Assembly: GCA_018894105.1 (NCBI GenBank)
Contig: CM032129.1
Span: 15,874,968-15,938,967, forward strand
Reading direction: 5' to 3'
Origin: Jacaranda mimosifolia
Taxonomy: Eukaryota; Streptophyta; Magnoliopsida; Lamiales; Bignoniaceae
Length of the DNA stretch: 64,000 bases
In this document: positions 11,804-24,615 of the stretch, piece by piece
How the letters are laid out: the number at the start of each line of letters is the position of its first letter
Position numbering within the stretch: position 1 is the first letter of the stretch
Program-made: the position numbers and the translations under genes
Notes under the pieces: model-generated
The model's database searches: none
Told to the model about the DNA's origin: nothing
Seen by the model: the letters and a program-made list of their open reading frames with translations, nothing else

Positions 11804-12441
11804 TGTTGAAAACAATTGCATATAAACAACTAATATCCACATAGAACCAAAATGGATGATTCAATTTTACATTTTGGTCAGTGGAAGTTTCACAAATACC
11901 ATCCTGAATCGAAAATAGCTTACAAGCCTGTGAATGCACATAGACTCCAAGTTTTTTGATTCAAGCATCTCCCAAGTATAAATTCCATGGCCTTTAACTT
12001 CGAATAGCTTCCTTAATCTCCAGGACTTGCCCAGTAAGGTTGCTATCAAAGCTTTCACAATCTTATCCCTTCAAGTATTGAACATAATTTGGTGATAATC
12101 CAAGAAAGATTGAGAGAGAAGAACTATGAATATAGAAAAAGTATATACAGAGAGAGTAAATACGCAAGTTGTATGTTCTAAGCTCTTAGGAAAAGAGTCT
12201 ACTTATAAGCAAGTCTTCCAAGAGTTCAATTCAACTAAAAGTCAGCAGAGACATAGATAATGACTGTCGCACATAAAGGATAGTTATCCTCTTATATATG
12301 GATGTGTGTAATCTATCCACATCTCTACAAAAGAAAAAGTTCCATCCAACAAGAACTATAAACCCATCTAAATGTAGATAAAATCCTCTCAGATACAGAT
12401 GCCTATTAGGTCAAAGGTCTAAGACCCGACTTAATTTATAA
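11804..12441 (-). repeat. 3' LTR of the minus-strand copia
   Basis: It starts TGTTGAAAACAATTGCA on the plus strand and ends near CGACTTAATTTATA. It is related to the right-hand copy along its length with many substitutions, implying an old insertion. Confidence 0.8.
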
Positions 12442-13449
12442 AATCTCCGGATCATATATATTTGATCCAATCTCCTCGAGTGTCATACTCATATTATTTC
12501 TCAACTTTACATTATTTCTTTCATACAGTTGATAAGGTGTGCGACCAAGCAAGAAGAAAACAAGTGAGAAGAGTTATGCTAAGCCAATACCAAACTAACA
12601 TAACTAAAAACTCTCTACGTATCCCAAACTATGTGGTCACTCTAGACCAAGCATCTCTGATCTTTTAGTAATAAGTAAAGCATGTTTGTCTTACCTATAC
12701 TCATAACTATGTCAAACACTTTTAACTTAGTCAGTCATGCTAGGAGCCATAAAACAAGAGTGCCTTACCAACTTAGTTCTTCCTCGACTTCTCATGTCAA
12801 TTCACTTAATCTTGACAATTTTCCTTCTCATGCTCTAACAAACCAAATTAATCACGACCATAAACTTACACTTCATAACATGGTCTAGAATCCCAAATAA
12901 TACAAGAAACAATTGGGTTCACACAATGATGATGTAGGAACTTATTTAGTTACTCTGCTTCAAAGGTCATTACGAAGTATATGTAATATGATTATATGAT
13001 ATGATGGAGCTCCCAATTAATTTGGGCATACCACACTTTTAACATCATTCAAACATTAGTCTAGTTGCTAAATGCCTTCTAGTAATCACACATCCAGTTA
13101 CAAATAGGCTTTATGAAGTTCAGACACACTTCATAATCAATAAAAAATAATCTTATCTTAGCCCCAAGCCAAGGCAACTTTTAGTTATGTAAATACTCCT
13201 TAACCTTCCTCACTACTCCAAGCACAAACGTAATCATTCACATACCTCTTGACAATGCAAACTAATCTTTATGTTGCTCGCAATCAAAGTGCCACGGCAA
13301 TGCCTTTTTGAGTGGGCTAATCGAAGTTTGATGACAGTCAGATCTCACCAGTACAGTACCAACCACATAATGAGCATACAAACATGTCTCATTAATTGCA
13401 ATATGTTCTCACCAACCATAAATAAATTTCCACACAATCCCTTACTGCA

Positions 13450-13720
13450 ATATGCCTTTAGATAACATCTCTATGTATACAAGCTCAAAAGGGATAAGTA
13501 ATCATATCGCTTGTAGAAATATACCTAATAAAATTTGATCATGCGCAATACTTCTTATCAATGAAGCAATATATAGTATAACTAAACTTTAGTACCCAAA
13601 TAATATTATGTACTCAAAGCATATAAAGTAGCTTCATTATCACAAAAATAATGATAGCATCACACATGTGTACTACGCCATGCATCATCTCAAGAAGTAT
13701 CAAACCAAATATTCTCCAAA
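13450..13720 (-). pseudogene. Copia RNase H remnant
   Basis: Minus-strand translation across frameshifts gives an FCDN-like/NEA.LYALSTQ stretch, a HFI-like segment followed by RYIST and a C-terminal RHIAVRD-like block. This order fits the copia RNase H (CDN...HFIREK...PTE...LTK layout, family knowledge). Stops and frameshifts are frequent, so it is a dead remnant. The rest of 12450-15700 has no clearer domain; its plus-strand short open frames are chance readings. Confidence 0.45.
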
Positions 13721-15689
13721 AAAACTTGCACCAATCTACTTAGACATCTAGTATCCACTTGACCCCACTTCAATACTTGTGTCAAGGATCACTTTTACAT
13801 CAATTCACCATTACTAAGCATAGGACTAGTTGAGTATACACACAGTATACTTAAAAACTTTCTACTGCTCTTACTTAAATAATACTCACTAGCATTTCTT
13901 TCTTCTTCTACTTTTAAGCCATTTCTATTAATTAAGAACATAATCATAAACACGGAATGTCAATAGGACTAGTATGATGCATATATAATTACTCTAGAGT
14001 ATTATTGAATGATCTCGATGTCTTCACACCAAGAGTGCATTTATCTTCTCCTAAGTGCATCTCAAAAGCACAATCACATTCTAATGGTGACATCTTCATG
14101 TTACTTATAGTCATTATATTATCAATCATATACAATGAGAGACAAACCCCTTCGCTTATCCTGAATATCGCTAGTGACCTTATTCAATCATCGTTATGCC
14201 TATCAAGTGATAGCTTGATATAATCAATAGCAACACTACTTTAGATAATAACTCAAGCTACAAATGGACTTTTCAAGCAATAATCTTAGTGTTTCTACTT
14301 AGTACTTGAATTTGTTGGATGATCCACATAGATCTCCTTTTCATTTTTCATTAACTTATGTGCATTCAAATCATCCAAGACAAACTTAAACAAAGATAGT
14401 GACAATTAAAGGCATTGACAAAAAGAGAAAAATCTAACTACTTAGGGAGAATATTTCACCCTTCTATGAGCTTTATATATGTTAATCAACTCATTCACTT
14501 TGTACTTGATCTTAAAAAATTGCATGTTTACAATGCTCTTGTACTGAAGGCCAATCAACTAGCTTTCGGATTTTGTTCCTATCTATCAGATTCACTTTTT
14601 CCTTTTATATCAGCTACCCACTTTAAATAATAAGTGAAGTCATCGGTGTCAACTTGACTCATCAACATCCACAAAAAATGATCATGAGAGATGTCCACTC
14701 AATCCATATAGACGATGAGAACACTTCATGTTCACCCTTACTTGTGAAATTTGAAAGTCTTTTTTCTCTTTTATATTAAGTAAGACACTTCCACTAATAT
14801 CAAGGTTGCTCCTACTGTCCCAGCAACTGCTACATGAGCTTTAAGAAGTAGCACCTTTGCTAGGAAAATGAACGCATCTTCGAGGATCTTGTAACTCATG
14901 TAGTTTAAGATTCATATAAACTTCACAAGTGATCTGGTAAATGCTCCTCGAGGAAACCTTTTTATGCGACTTAATCTTTGACATTTTCTCCAATATGATG
15001 TTCATCATCTTATGAAAGCATACCTCGTCAACTCTTTTAGGCACACATCATAAATTTTAGCTTGCTACCCTTTTGTAAAAATTAGAGAATCCATTTTAAG
15101 ATGTATTTTCATGATATAGACCAAAAAAAGAATTATATCTCTTCAACTGAGATAAGATCAATTTGCGCCATAAATATACCTGCCATCTCTCTCCATCTCC
15201 CTCTTTCTCTCTCTATGCGTATAATTTATTCTTTTGAACTACTTCTCATTCTCCATAATATGATAAAAAAATTATAATAAACATCACAAAAATAAAATTT
15301 ATTTTAGCTAAAAGAATTTTCACTAGGAACTCAATTTTCAAGCTAAAATTCAAAAAATTATATCTATCTCATGTTAAATCTATTTTTGATGAATAATATA
15401 TTGTTTCGAACCACTTTTAATGATTTACAAGATATAAACAACTTACGACAAAGATAGAAAATTTGGGTTCAAAATTTTTAATTAAAAAATGAATCTCAAT
15501 CTTAGATTCAATTTTTCTCTCAAACTACTTTCTATTTATCATGAAATTTAATCACATGATTTACATGCCAAGATTTACATATGGTGAAAAATTGATGCCA
15601 AAATTTGATGCTTCCAAGAATTATAATCTTAAGCATAAATTAATTATGTGCAAATTTGATCAAATCAATAGGCAAAAGGAAGCCCTATT

Positions 15690-15701
15690 AGCTCTAATAT
15701 C
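15690..15701 (-). other. Copia primer-binding site (minus strand)
   Basis: AGCTCTAATATCA on the plus strand is the complement of a TGATATTAGAGCT primer-binding site. It sits two bases from the LTR end CCAACA at 15704. Confidence 0.7.
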
Positions 15702-15703
15702 AA

Positions 15704-16341
15704 TGTTGGAAATAATTGCACATAAATAATTAATATCCACATAGAATCAAAATGGATAGTTTAATTTTACCTTTTGATCAGCAAGAGTTTCACAAATACC
15801 ATCCTGAATTGAAACTCGCCTACAAGCCTGTAAATGCACATAGGCTCCAAGTTTCTTAATGTGAACATCTCCAAAGTATAAACTCTATGTCCTTTAATTT
15901 TGAGTGACTTCCTTAATCTCTACATGCCCCGTGGGGTTGCTATCAGAGGTTTCACAATCTTACACACGTTAAACCCTAGAAGACAATTTGGTGATACTCC
16001 AAGAAAAGATTGAGAGACAAAAACTATGAATACAAAGACAGTACATAGAGAGGGTAAATACTCAACTTGTGTGTTCTGAACTCTTAGGAAGAGGGCCTAT
16101 ATATGAACAAGTCTTCCAAGAGTCCAATCCAATTAGGAGTCAATAAAGATATAGATAATGATTATCCCACACAAAGGATAGTTATTCTCTTAAGTACGAA
16201 TGAATGTTATCTATCTACATCTCTACAAAAGAAAGAGTTCTAACCCAACAAGAACAATAATCACATCTAGATGTAGATAAAGTCCTTTTCAATATGGATA
16301 CCTATTGGTTCAAAGGTCTAAAACCTAGCTTAATTTGTAAT
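15704..16341 (-). repeat. 5' LTR of the minus-strand copia
   Basis: This is the partner of 11804-12441. It starts TGTTGGAAATAATTGCAC and ends near GCTTAATTTGTAA, after which the gypsy LTR resumes with AAAGGTCAATAAAACCC. Confidence 0.8.
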
Positions 16342-16565
16342 AAAGGTCAATAAAACCCTAATGGGCCTATGCCCATTAAGAAATAAAATTATAAATATTA
16401 AGCTGCAAAGAGAAAATGGATATGAGAAATCATTTGCAGGAATTTGCAAAACTTCGAAGATATTCGAGAGTTGAGAACTCTCTACACTACATTGCAAAAA
16501 AAAGAACCTCATGCTTTGCTGACTACCAAGAAGGACACTAGCTCCATTTTCATACAGCATCATTT

Positions 16566-16583
16566 TAACGCTATCTGTACGAA
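16566..16583 (+). other. Diverged gypsy primer-binding site
   Basis: TAACGCTATCTGTACGAA lies four bases after the LTR end. It differs at a handful of positions from TGGCGCCGTCTGTGGGAA, the PBS seen in many plant gypsy elements. Confidence 0.65.
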
Positions 16584-16999
16584 CTCTGAATGACTAAGAA
16601 GGAATAATGAGAATACAGATGAGGACTAAAGCTCAAGAGTTTAGCAACTAGGTAGTCCTAAGATTGGAGAGCATAGAGAACCACCAACCTAAAGCACTAT
16701 CACATTCGGTGTTTGAGGACCATCTCGGAGGTGCAGCTGACACTAGAGGAAATGTCTGCGGAGCAAAAACCACCTTATGAGTATCCTATTCTACAGATGA
16801 CCCAAGAGGCATTAAAAACCCTATTGGAGATACCAATGCTCAAGCTGCAACCAAAAGGTCACCCAATAAATGGAGGAGCATAACTCCCAAGAGCAATAAC
16901 AGTCCTCTCTCTAGATCCAAGCATCGTCGCTAGATATCATTTCCCTTCCTCTACCTCCACAAGTGGATGAGCTACTAGAGATGGAGTATGTCTAGCCAA

Positions 17000-17240
17000 T
17001 CTAATGTCTTGAATGGCAAGCTAACATAGTGCTAGTGTCTAAGCCCAACGAGAAATGGAAGATGTTTATTAACTTTACTAACCTAAAGAAGGTTGGTTCT
17101 CAAAGACCCATTCCTACTCTCGCATATATATACACTCAAGGACTTCACATTGAAGAGTGAGATGCTAAGTTTTGTTGCTGCATACCAAGGGGACAACCAG
17201 ATCTACCTGGCCCCAGAGGATCAGGAGAAGAAGAAAGATG
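17000..17240 (+). pseudogene. Gypsy reverse transcriptase fragment
   Basis: The plus strand reads WQANIVLVSKPNEKWKM, INFTNLKK, LSFVAAYQGDNQI and APEDQEK. These correspond to WLANVVLV-NGKWRM, DFTDLNK, LSFMDAYSGYNQI and PEDQEK of Ty3-gypsy RT. It stops before the catalytic YxDD block. It is joined in frame to a gag C-terminal segment at about 17240, out of the normal gag-protease-RT order. Confidence 0.75.
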
Positions 17241-18150
17241 ACCCCACGAAGCACAAATTTGACAAGTGGTGCTCTATTTCCATCATGATTGCAGACACAC
17301 GAGAGTGTAGATACTTGAATGATGAGAATGAAAGTTTGATCCTAAGAAGACACCTCAAAGAATATGCGATGTAGGGCCAACAGTCCCAAAAATGGTCCAT
17401 CAATTAGAGGAAGTGAGGACCACCCGTGGTGGCGTGATGAACATTTGGAGTACAAAGACTAGCAACACCAATGTGACATGGAGAACCTCCATGTGGCTGA
17501 CATTATCTTGGTGATCTCAAGAGGACTAGCCGGCAAAGACTCTACCAATGTGAGGAAAGTGCTAGTGCAAATAACAAGATAGATTCAAGCTCATGCAGTT
17601 GATCTCATACTGGTTGTCTTAGAAGTGCATCTCTCAATGCCCAGTATTACCTTTGGAGAAGAGGATACGGAATCCAGAGGAAGAGAACAAAATAATGAAT
17701 TGGTAATCTCCATATCCCTTGCCAACTTCTAGGTGAAAAACATGCTAATGGATAGAAACCGCTCTCCTGACATCCTTGTCCATGACACAAGACACATTTT
17801 TCTAGCCAGGAGCCAAGAGTAGATAATGTTAGCTCCGGCAACACCCCTTTAATAGGGCTTATTAGTTAGTATAGATAGTTACGAAGTGTCACTACATCTC
17901 TCTTGGGTAATCATCCCAAGTGAGTAAAAAACAGATGAAATTCTTGGTGGACAAGATCTCATCGGCTTATAATGCTATCCTAAGGAGACCTACCTTAAAT
18001 CTATTTTGAGCTATGGCGTTGCCATACCACATGAAGCTATAGTTACCTATACCAAAAGAAATATGGAAGTAGTGAAGGCTGATGGTGACTAGAGTTCAGC
18101 TAGAAACTGCAAAACCAACACCTTGAAGGACTGACCAAAGTGAGGAGCTA
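17240..18150 (+). pseudogene. Gypsy gag C-terminus and aspartic protease remnant
   Basis: 17240-17374 reads a decayed Tat gag segment (HKFDKWCS...DTRECRYLNDE...RRHLKEY, compare the HRDHGHDTEEC...LIRRG motif of the family). From 17490 it continues with GLAGKDSTNVRK, SITFGEED, LVISISLANF and MDRNRSPDIL. The last is a damaged version of the protease active-site block VDNGSSADIL; Asp remains but the Gly-Ser is altered. A VKADGD-SSARNC end follows. Stops interrupt it repeatedly. Confidence 0.7.
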
Positions 18151-18477
18151 GAAGAAATCAAAAAAAGGATAGGAAAATGGTTCTTTGAGACCAAAACGTC
18201 ATGGTAATGTTTACACCAGGAGAATACCTGTAATTGATGGGAAGTGCCACCTTGGTTTCCCCTTTTGCTTTTTCAGTATCATTAATAAATTGTCTTTAAT
18301 AAGCTAAAATTAGCTTTTCTTTTGTCTTAAAGTAGAGATTTCTTTTGATTTTGAGTTATGAATTCCAAACTTAAATAAATCCAACCTACATGGGGCGGGA
18401 TTATCTTATTATTGATGAATAACTTGAATGAACTTTACTTTCTCTCCATTATTATCTTTTACTGATGAATTATTTGA

Positions 18478-18925
18478 GGTGGTTGTGCACTGCTCTCAAG
18501 AGTACACTTAAGTCTTTAAGGAGCTTGTGCACCCTGCTGACCAATTCGAAGTGTTGGCACACCTTGCTCTCTAGAGCAAACTTGAATTCTTGAGGCAACT
18601 GCACACCCCACGCTCTAGAGCACACTTAAATCTTTGAGGTGCTTGTGTACCTCGCTTTCCAGAGCACACTTAAACTTTTTGAGGTCCTTACATACTCCGG
18701 TCTCTAGAGCACACTTGAATATTTTTAGGTGCTTGTACAGCCTGCTCTTCTAAGCACACTTGAATCTCTGAGGTGCTTGTGCACCCCGCTCTAGGAGCAA
18801 ACTTGAATTTTTAAGTCACTTGTGCACCCTACTTTGTGGAGCTCACTTGAATCTTTGAGACACTTGTGCACCACACTTTTTAGAGCAAACTTGAATTTAG
18901 AGGCGGTTGTGCAATACTCTTCAAA
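18478..18925 (+). repeat. Minisatellite, ~44-bp unit, about 9-10 copies
   Basis: The consensus is roughly GAGGTGCTTGTGCACCCC, GCTCTCTAGAGCACA and CTTGAATCTTT in order. Each unit contains an imperfect inverted pair around GCTCTAGAGC and a GTGCAC palindrome. Units diverge by several bases. It lies between the protease remnant and the next insertion, in the long 3' region typical of Tat/Ogre elements. Confidence 0.85.
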
Positions 18926-19125
18926 ACATGTCGACTTCTTTAGCACAGACCTACTATTTGACTCCCCTGGGAATACGTGATCTCTACGCGTAACATACTC
19001 AAAATTCTCTGAATAGACATGTGGCTGCACCCTAATGAAGTGATTAAATTACACCAATAATTTAATTAATTTGGCATAAACCTACTATTCAGTTCCTCCA
19101 GGAGGACATGTTGCTAGACAAGTGG

Positions 19126-21254
19126 AACTACAAAAAAACTCACTTTTTCCTACGGAATATTTCATCAAACTCAAACAATCCGGTGAAATGACAAATTTTC
19201 AACAGATTTTGATGGAATTTTTTCCATCGAAAGAGCTCTCGTTGCAAATCAATTTTCAATGCATTTCCAACAAAGAGTTACGAGGGAAATTCTTCAATAG
19301 ATTTTTTCTGTGGATTTTCAACGAACTTGGAATTTTTTCATTACTTTTTAAAAAATTTATTTCATTACACCTCTAACCTGTTGATACATCTTGTATACCA
19401 AATACCATCAAAACACAAAATAATAAAATTATGAATAAATATAAATATAATTTTAAAAAATATAATCTTATAAATATAAAAATATAAAAGAAAAGGATCC
19501 TATCTACTGACCAAGAGCATCAATACTACAAATGTCAAAATAGTCATCAGCATCACCATGGTAATTCTGCTCGATCAAAACCTAGACCTTGGCCAGTAGA
19601 GAGGCGGGCATTTGACTGATTTGTCATCTATAAAACCAAAAAAAAAAAAAAACATTTATTGTAGGAATTTAGTCCCTTTAATATGAGTTAAATAAATAGT
19701 ATATAATGGAAAAAATTTCGGACATAATTTTCCCTTAACGTATAAAAATCCAAAATTTCAAAAAACAAATAGAAAATCAAATAAATCAATGAAAGAGCAT
19801 ATCCATATAATATATCGCATCCCCTTATAACTTCAAGACATGCAAGCAATCAAAAACCAACAACAACAAATGGGAAGGCTCCATCCTTCCCCCGTCTTCC
19901 TTCCTAGCCATCAATTCTACCTAAACTACACACCTAACACAAGCTTAATGTTCATAATAATATGACATTTGTAACACAATGGATATTATTTAAAAAAGGA
20001 ACCCTAACTATTTCAAAAAAATTCAAACCTTAATAAAACATTAAATGAACAGCATATCCTAACTAATTGAACAATTTGCTAAAATTTTAATCCTAATAAT
20101 ACATTTATTAAACAATATAACCTAACTAATTGAACAATTTATAGAAATTTAAATCTTAAATTCAGCAGTCACAATTGAAAACAAATTCAAACCCTAGTTC
20201 ATCCTAATTTACCCTATTAAAATGCTATATTGCTTAAAATTACTCAAATTCTACTTAAATAGAATTAATACAACTAACATCCCTAAAATTCAATATAAAA
20301 TATTTACTTGAAAACAATTAAAAACATTAATCATAAAATATCTAATAGCATGATAAGTTTTGCACATATATTAATATGCCTAGAATTTAATGTGAAATCT
20401 CATATATTAACACTAACATACCAAAAATTTAATATACAATATATAAAGAATTTAATTAGGTATAAACTCAATATAAATAATGTAATACGTAATACATAAA
20501 AATAAACAAAAATTGATATAAAAACTAACTGGAGACTGACCTCGCGCAGCAATGGCGGCGGGGAAGGTACAACAATGGTGGCGAAGTCACGGCGACGGTG
20601 GAGAGGCACGAAGATGGTGGAACAACAGTGGAAATGATACAGTGATAGCAGAAATGGTGCGAAGAACATGATGCAACAGCAAAAATAGGTGGAGAAACAA
20701 TGAAATTGGAGATTTTGGGAAGGGGCGAGGAAGAAACTACAGAAAAGGAAATGGGGAAGAAGGCTGGTGTAGGAGATTTAATTAAGTTTTCATTGGAAAA
20801 CTCCATCAAAAACTAACTTTTTAAAACAAAATTCAATTTTTTGAAGGAATTTCCATTGGAAAATCCTTTGAAAACTAACCCTTTTCTAAAAAATTGAATT
20901 TTTTTTAGAATTGAATTTTCTTCAAGAAATTTTTTTTCAAATTTTCAATGGAATTTCCATATGAAAATTCTTTGGAAAACAACCCTTATTTTTTTAGAAA
21001 AGTAATTTAAATTTCAAACAAAATTCCTATCAAAAGGTCCATCGACAACAATTTTCGTCAAAAATTCGATGAAAATGCCGTCACATAAGTCCACGCCAAG
21101 CTCCTGCCAAATTTCTTTCAAATTTTTCGATGCTTTTTGTTGGATTTTCGACGAACTTTTTATCCCACATAAATTCATCAAAAATCTTTCAAAATTTTTT
21201 GACGAAAATATTTTGTTGGAAAATTCCGTCAGAAGAAGTGATTTTTTTGTAGTG
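19126..21254. mobile_element. CACTA-like transposon with TGG target duplication
   Basis: The right end is TTTTTTTGTAGTG, the complement of CACTACAAAAAAA. The left end is AACTACAAAAAAACTCACTT, with the first C mutated to A. Both are flanked by TGG (19123-19125 and 21255-21257), the 3-bp duplication of the CACTA superfamily. Subterminal GACGAAAA/TTTTCGTC-like repeats are plentiful. No transposase is present, so it is non-autonomous (2129 bp). Within it, 20525-20800 is richer in GC with CGG-type repeats; a minus-strand frame there looks like low-complexity sequence, not a gene. Confidence 0.85.
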
Positions 21255-21257
21255 TGG

Positions 21258-23821
21258 CTAACGTTACATTGTTTAACAAATTATTATGACACTTAAGATT
21301 GATTTCATGTAAGTCCATTATGAGGCCTCTCAGGAGGCACGTGGTAGCACCATTAAATTTGATCTTTTAACCCCTTCGGAGGTATATGGCTGGCATACAA
21401 CCTTTTAATGCGAAAGATTCAACATTCAGTGACAAAACATATTGAATAGGGCTCGTGCTCTGATGTCACCACAATACTAAGCATCAACAACAAAGACCTC
21501 ATAAATAAGGACCGCAATTAAATTTTGCTACAACCTTAGATAGTGGGGTCGAGACTCTCTAAATAGGACTCGTTATGAATTATCGCAATAAGTATACTTG
21601 ACTTTATAAGCCCTCGCCAATGAAGTAATTGATTATGTTCAAAACCTCACCAGTAAGTCATCCAATTAATTTCAATGAGATTAATTAAGTATCTCAGTAA
21701 GACCTCAACGGTGAGGTGCCCAACAAACTTTAGTTTAATTGATTGATTATTACAACAAGGACCCCCTTAGTGGGACACACACATTGTTACGTGCCTTCCT
21801 ACATGACTTGAGAAAACCTTTTCAAGGGGATGTGCAATAAACTTTCATAAGAAGAGGCTCCACACCTTGTTTATGTACCTTCATCATACATTAAACTACC
21901 TTTGACAAATTGATAATTCTTAAAAGTCATTCATTTGGCTAAGTGTGCATGAATGAAAGTGAATAATAAAGAACTTTCTTGAGCAAAAATGAAGCATCCA
22001 CAATAATAGAAAATGTAAGAAAACATCTAGCTAACACTTGGCCCCTAAAGGAAAGAAAAACTAAGAACGAGCTTAATAACTACTTACACAAGAAAACACA
22101 AAGTACTTCTAGACGAAGATCGCAGGCATTTGATGAAATTAATATTCATGTATCCCGACAATTGGGCGCCGGACACATTTGTAGTTGGGTGCCCATACAC
22201 CTTTGAAGCTAAGTATCTTACAAGCGCTCAGACATCTTTGAAGCTAAGCAAACTGCGAGTGCCTAGATGCATTCGAAGCCAGGCACCCAGACACCTTAGA
22301 TGTCAAGCACCTAAGGGCACCCAAACGCTTGCCCAAAGTGAGCAACCACAGCTAGAAAAATGCAAGCATAGAGTAATGTGTAAACAACGTTACAAAAGTG
22401 AGGAAAATCATGAAAAATGAATCTTCTAAATGACTCAGTGCTAAAAGAGTACGACAATGCTCTAATCCCCCATAACAAAGCTATGAATTTTGACAATACT
22501 ACATATGCATACATCACTTTGCATCTGATTGACACTTAGCCATTTAAAGAAAAACAATAGGGGCTTGCAAAAACCATGATGGCTATGAGATCCCTCAAAG
22601 TAACTCACCGAAAGACATTCCGAACAACACCATAACCACATACCAAAAGAATCTTGAGAGCATAAAGTGATATATTCACAACAAGACCTTCAAATATCAC
22701 ATAAAATGATGCAATGTAGTACCCCACCCTAAGAAATTCCTAGAGAAGCATCTTCCCGATAGACCTTAAGGGGCTCATAGAAACTTTACTTTGAAAGAAT
22801 TCATTTACACAACATCAAAGGGGGGAAAAAAAGACTCCTATAAATGTAAACAAATTACTCTCTATGAAAAGCGAGAATTGTCACAGAAACTATGTTTCCT
22901 ATTAATGATCCTAAAGGATATCCTAAGTATGAAGCCACTAAGAAAATATTTTTGAACTCCTTCACAGAGTAAAAACTTATCACTAACACCCTCAGCAGCT
23001 TCCAACACCCTTCTTCACCTAGAAAATTTTTTATAAGTCCCTTCGAGACGTTATGATATCTTTGCCAATTTCTGGCACTCATCTGATCCCTTTCGTAGAA
23101 AATACAAAAGGTGGAGTTCACCAAAAGAACAAGTGCCCACAACATTTGACAAAACTTCTAACTCATGCACCAAAAAGGTATAGGGCACCCAGCGACTACC
23201 CAACAAGTGCGAATGCACACCAGCACTAGGTGCCCAATGCAAGTACCAAGACAAGCCACTAGCACGAGCCCCCTATAAACGCCTAAGATGGTTGTCCAAG
23301 ATGGGTGCTCTAGCGTAGGCACCTGCCGACTGACTTTGTGTTAGTTGCCACTAAAGCAACCACAACTCCTTAACAATAGTGCTCTCGATGTCGCTTCTAT
23401 CTCTTTCATCTGTGAAATTTGATTTAACTCTAATCAAAATTTGACTTCAGTCCTACTTTCCAACATTCCACTCCTGATTATCACACTTGAAACTTGTCTA
23501 AATCCTTAGATAAATGCAACATAAATTTTTCCTTGGTTTTTAAACAAACTCTAGGCACGAAAGTTGTTAAAGTCTTTAGATAAATACAAGGCGACTGGCA
23601 CGATGCCTCCTCAGAAACAACTAGACAAGGAGACTTGAAGAACTTTAACTTAGATGAAAGTTGAGTAAAATGCAAGTCCGCATTAAACATGATTAATAAT
23701 TAAAATTATTTAAATTAATAACCTTATTTTAATGAATTAATATAAAATAAATGTTAAAATTGAACCTTATGTTATGTTTTCAACATGAAAACCAACTTTT
23801 CAAATTGAAAATAAGGAGGCT
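21258..23821 (+). other. Long 3' region of the gypsy element
   Basis: No recognised protein. It holds loosely repeated phrases such as AGGCACGTGG, CTCACCAGTAAG and, at 22150-22330 and 23170-23330, GGCGCC/GTGCCCA-rich repeats (GAAGCTAAG, GAAGCCAGGCACC). It ends in AAAATAAGGAGG just before the 3' LTR, the presumed polypurine tract. Open frames here are short and unsupported. Confidence 0.5.
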
Positions 23822-24264
23822 TGATGAGATGACTAATTAAGCTCACAAGAGGAAAAGAGTAAAAGGACTACAAAAAGTCCAATGAATTAAAGAGATAATT
23901 AAATAAAAAAGCCAAAGAGCCCAAATTAAGTAAGCCCATTAAGAAGGGTAACAAAACCCTAATAGGCTGGAGCCCATTAAGAAATAAAACTATAAATACT
24001 AAGCCTCAAAGAGAAAATTAGCATACAAATCATTTACAAGAATTTGCAAAACTTCGACAACCATCACTACAAGAAAAATACATTTAGTGGCATTAAAAAA
24101 TACCACTTAAATAATGTTATAGTGGCAATTTTATATTTAATAGCATTTTTGAAAAGTGCCACTTGAAGCAATGTAGCTAAAGGTATGAATGTCATTAATT
24201 TACTTCTATCATGACATTAATAAAATACAAAAATAAAAATAAAAAAATTAGATGATACATTAAA

Positions 24265-24615
24265 TTATCACCAAAAATTCATTAAATAACATATCAAAGT
24301 GCCACTAAAGATACTTTTAAATAAAATGTTAATATGCCACTAAAAATGCATGTAATGACGTGTTAAAATGCCACTAAAATTCCTTTAAATGACAAGGCAA
24401 TATGCCGCAAAACGTACAACCAATGACATGTTAAAATGTTACAAAAATAATTTTAAATGGCATGCTAACTTGCCACATAAAATACATAGAATGATGTTAA
24501 AATGCCACAGAAGATTCCTTTAAATGACATATTAATATGCCATAAGAAATTAATTAACTAACATGCTAACTTAAATGCCACAAAAGATTATTTTGAATGA
24601 CATTTTGATCTGCAT
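24265..24615. repeat. CACTA subterminal repeat array
   Basis: A word close to ATGACATGTTAAAATGCCAC recurs about every 30 bases, some ten times with variation (AATATGCCACTAAAA, AACTTGCCACATAAA). Such subterminal arrays are transposase-binding sites in En/Spm elements (family knowledge); that role is inferred here. Confidence 0.65.

Larger units (their letters stand above)
11804..16341 (-). mobile_element. Minus-strand copia element inside the gypsy 5' LTR
   Basis: Two ~638-bp LTRs (11804-12441 and 15704-16341) share the ATAATTAATATCCACATAGA, CACAAATACCATCCTGAAT and CATCTCTACAAAAGAAA blocks. Next to the right LTR, the minus strand reads TGATATTAGAGC, a slightly changed copia primer-binding site (TGGTATCAGAGC, initiator-Met tRNA). 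That fixes the orientation as minus. The gypsy LTR continues on both sides. I could not find a matching target duplication, so the borders may be slightly eroded. Confidence 0.8.

Noticed and set aside
20400..20809. Two overlapping minus-strand frames rich in Ser, Pro, Val and His
   Set aside because: They sit in the GC-richer centre of a CACTA element. Both frames arise from the same short repeated triplets, and no protein family was recognised.
24265..24615. Regularly spaced repeats resembling a CRISPR-like array
   Set aside because: Both repeat and spacer vary, the unit is ~30 bp with no conserved spacer length, and it lies in a plant CACTA element as a subterminal array.
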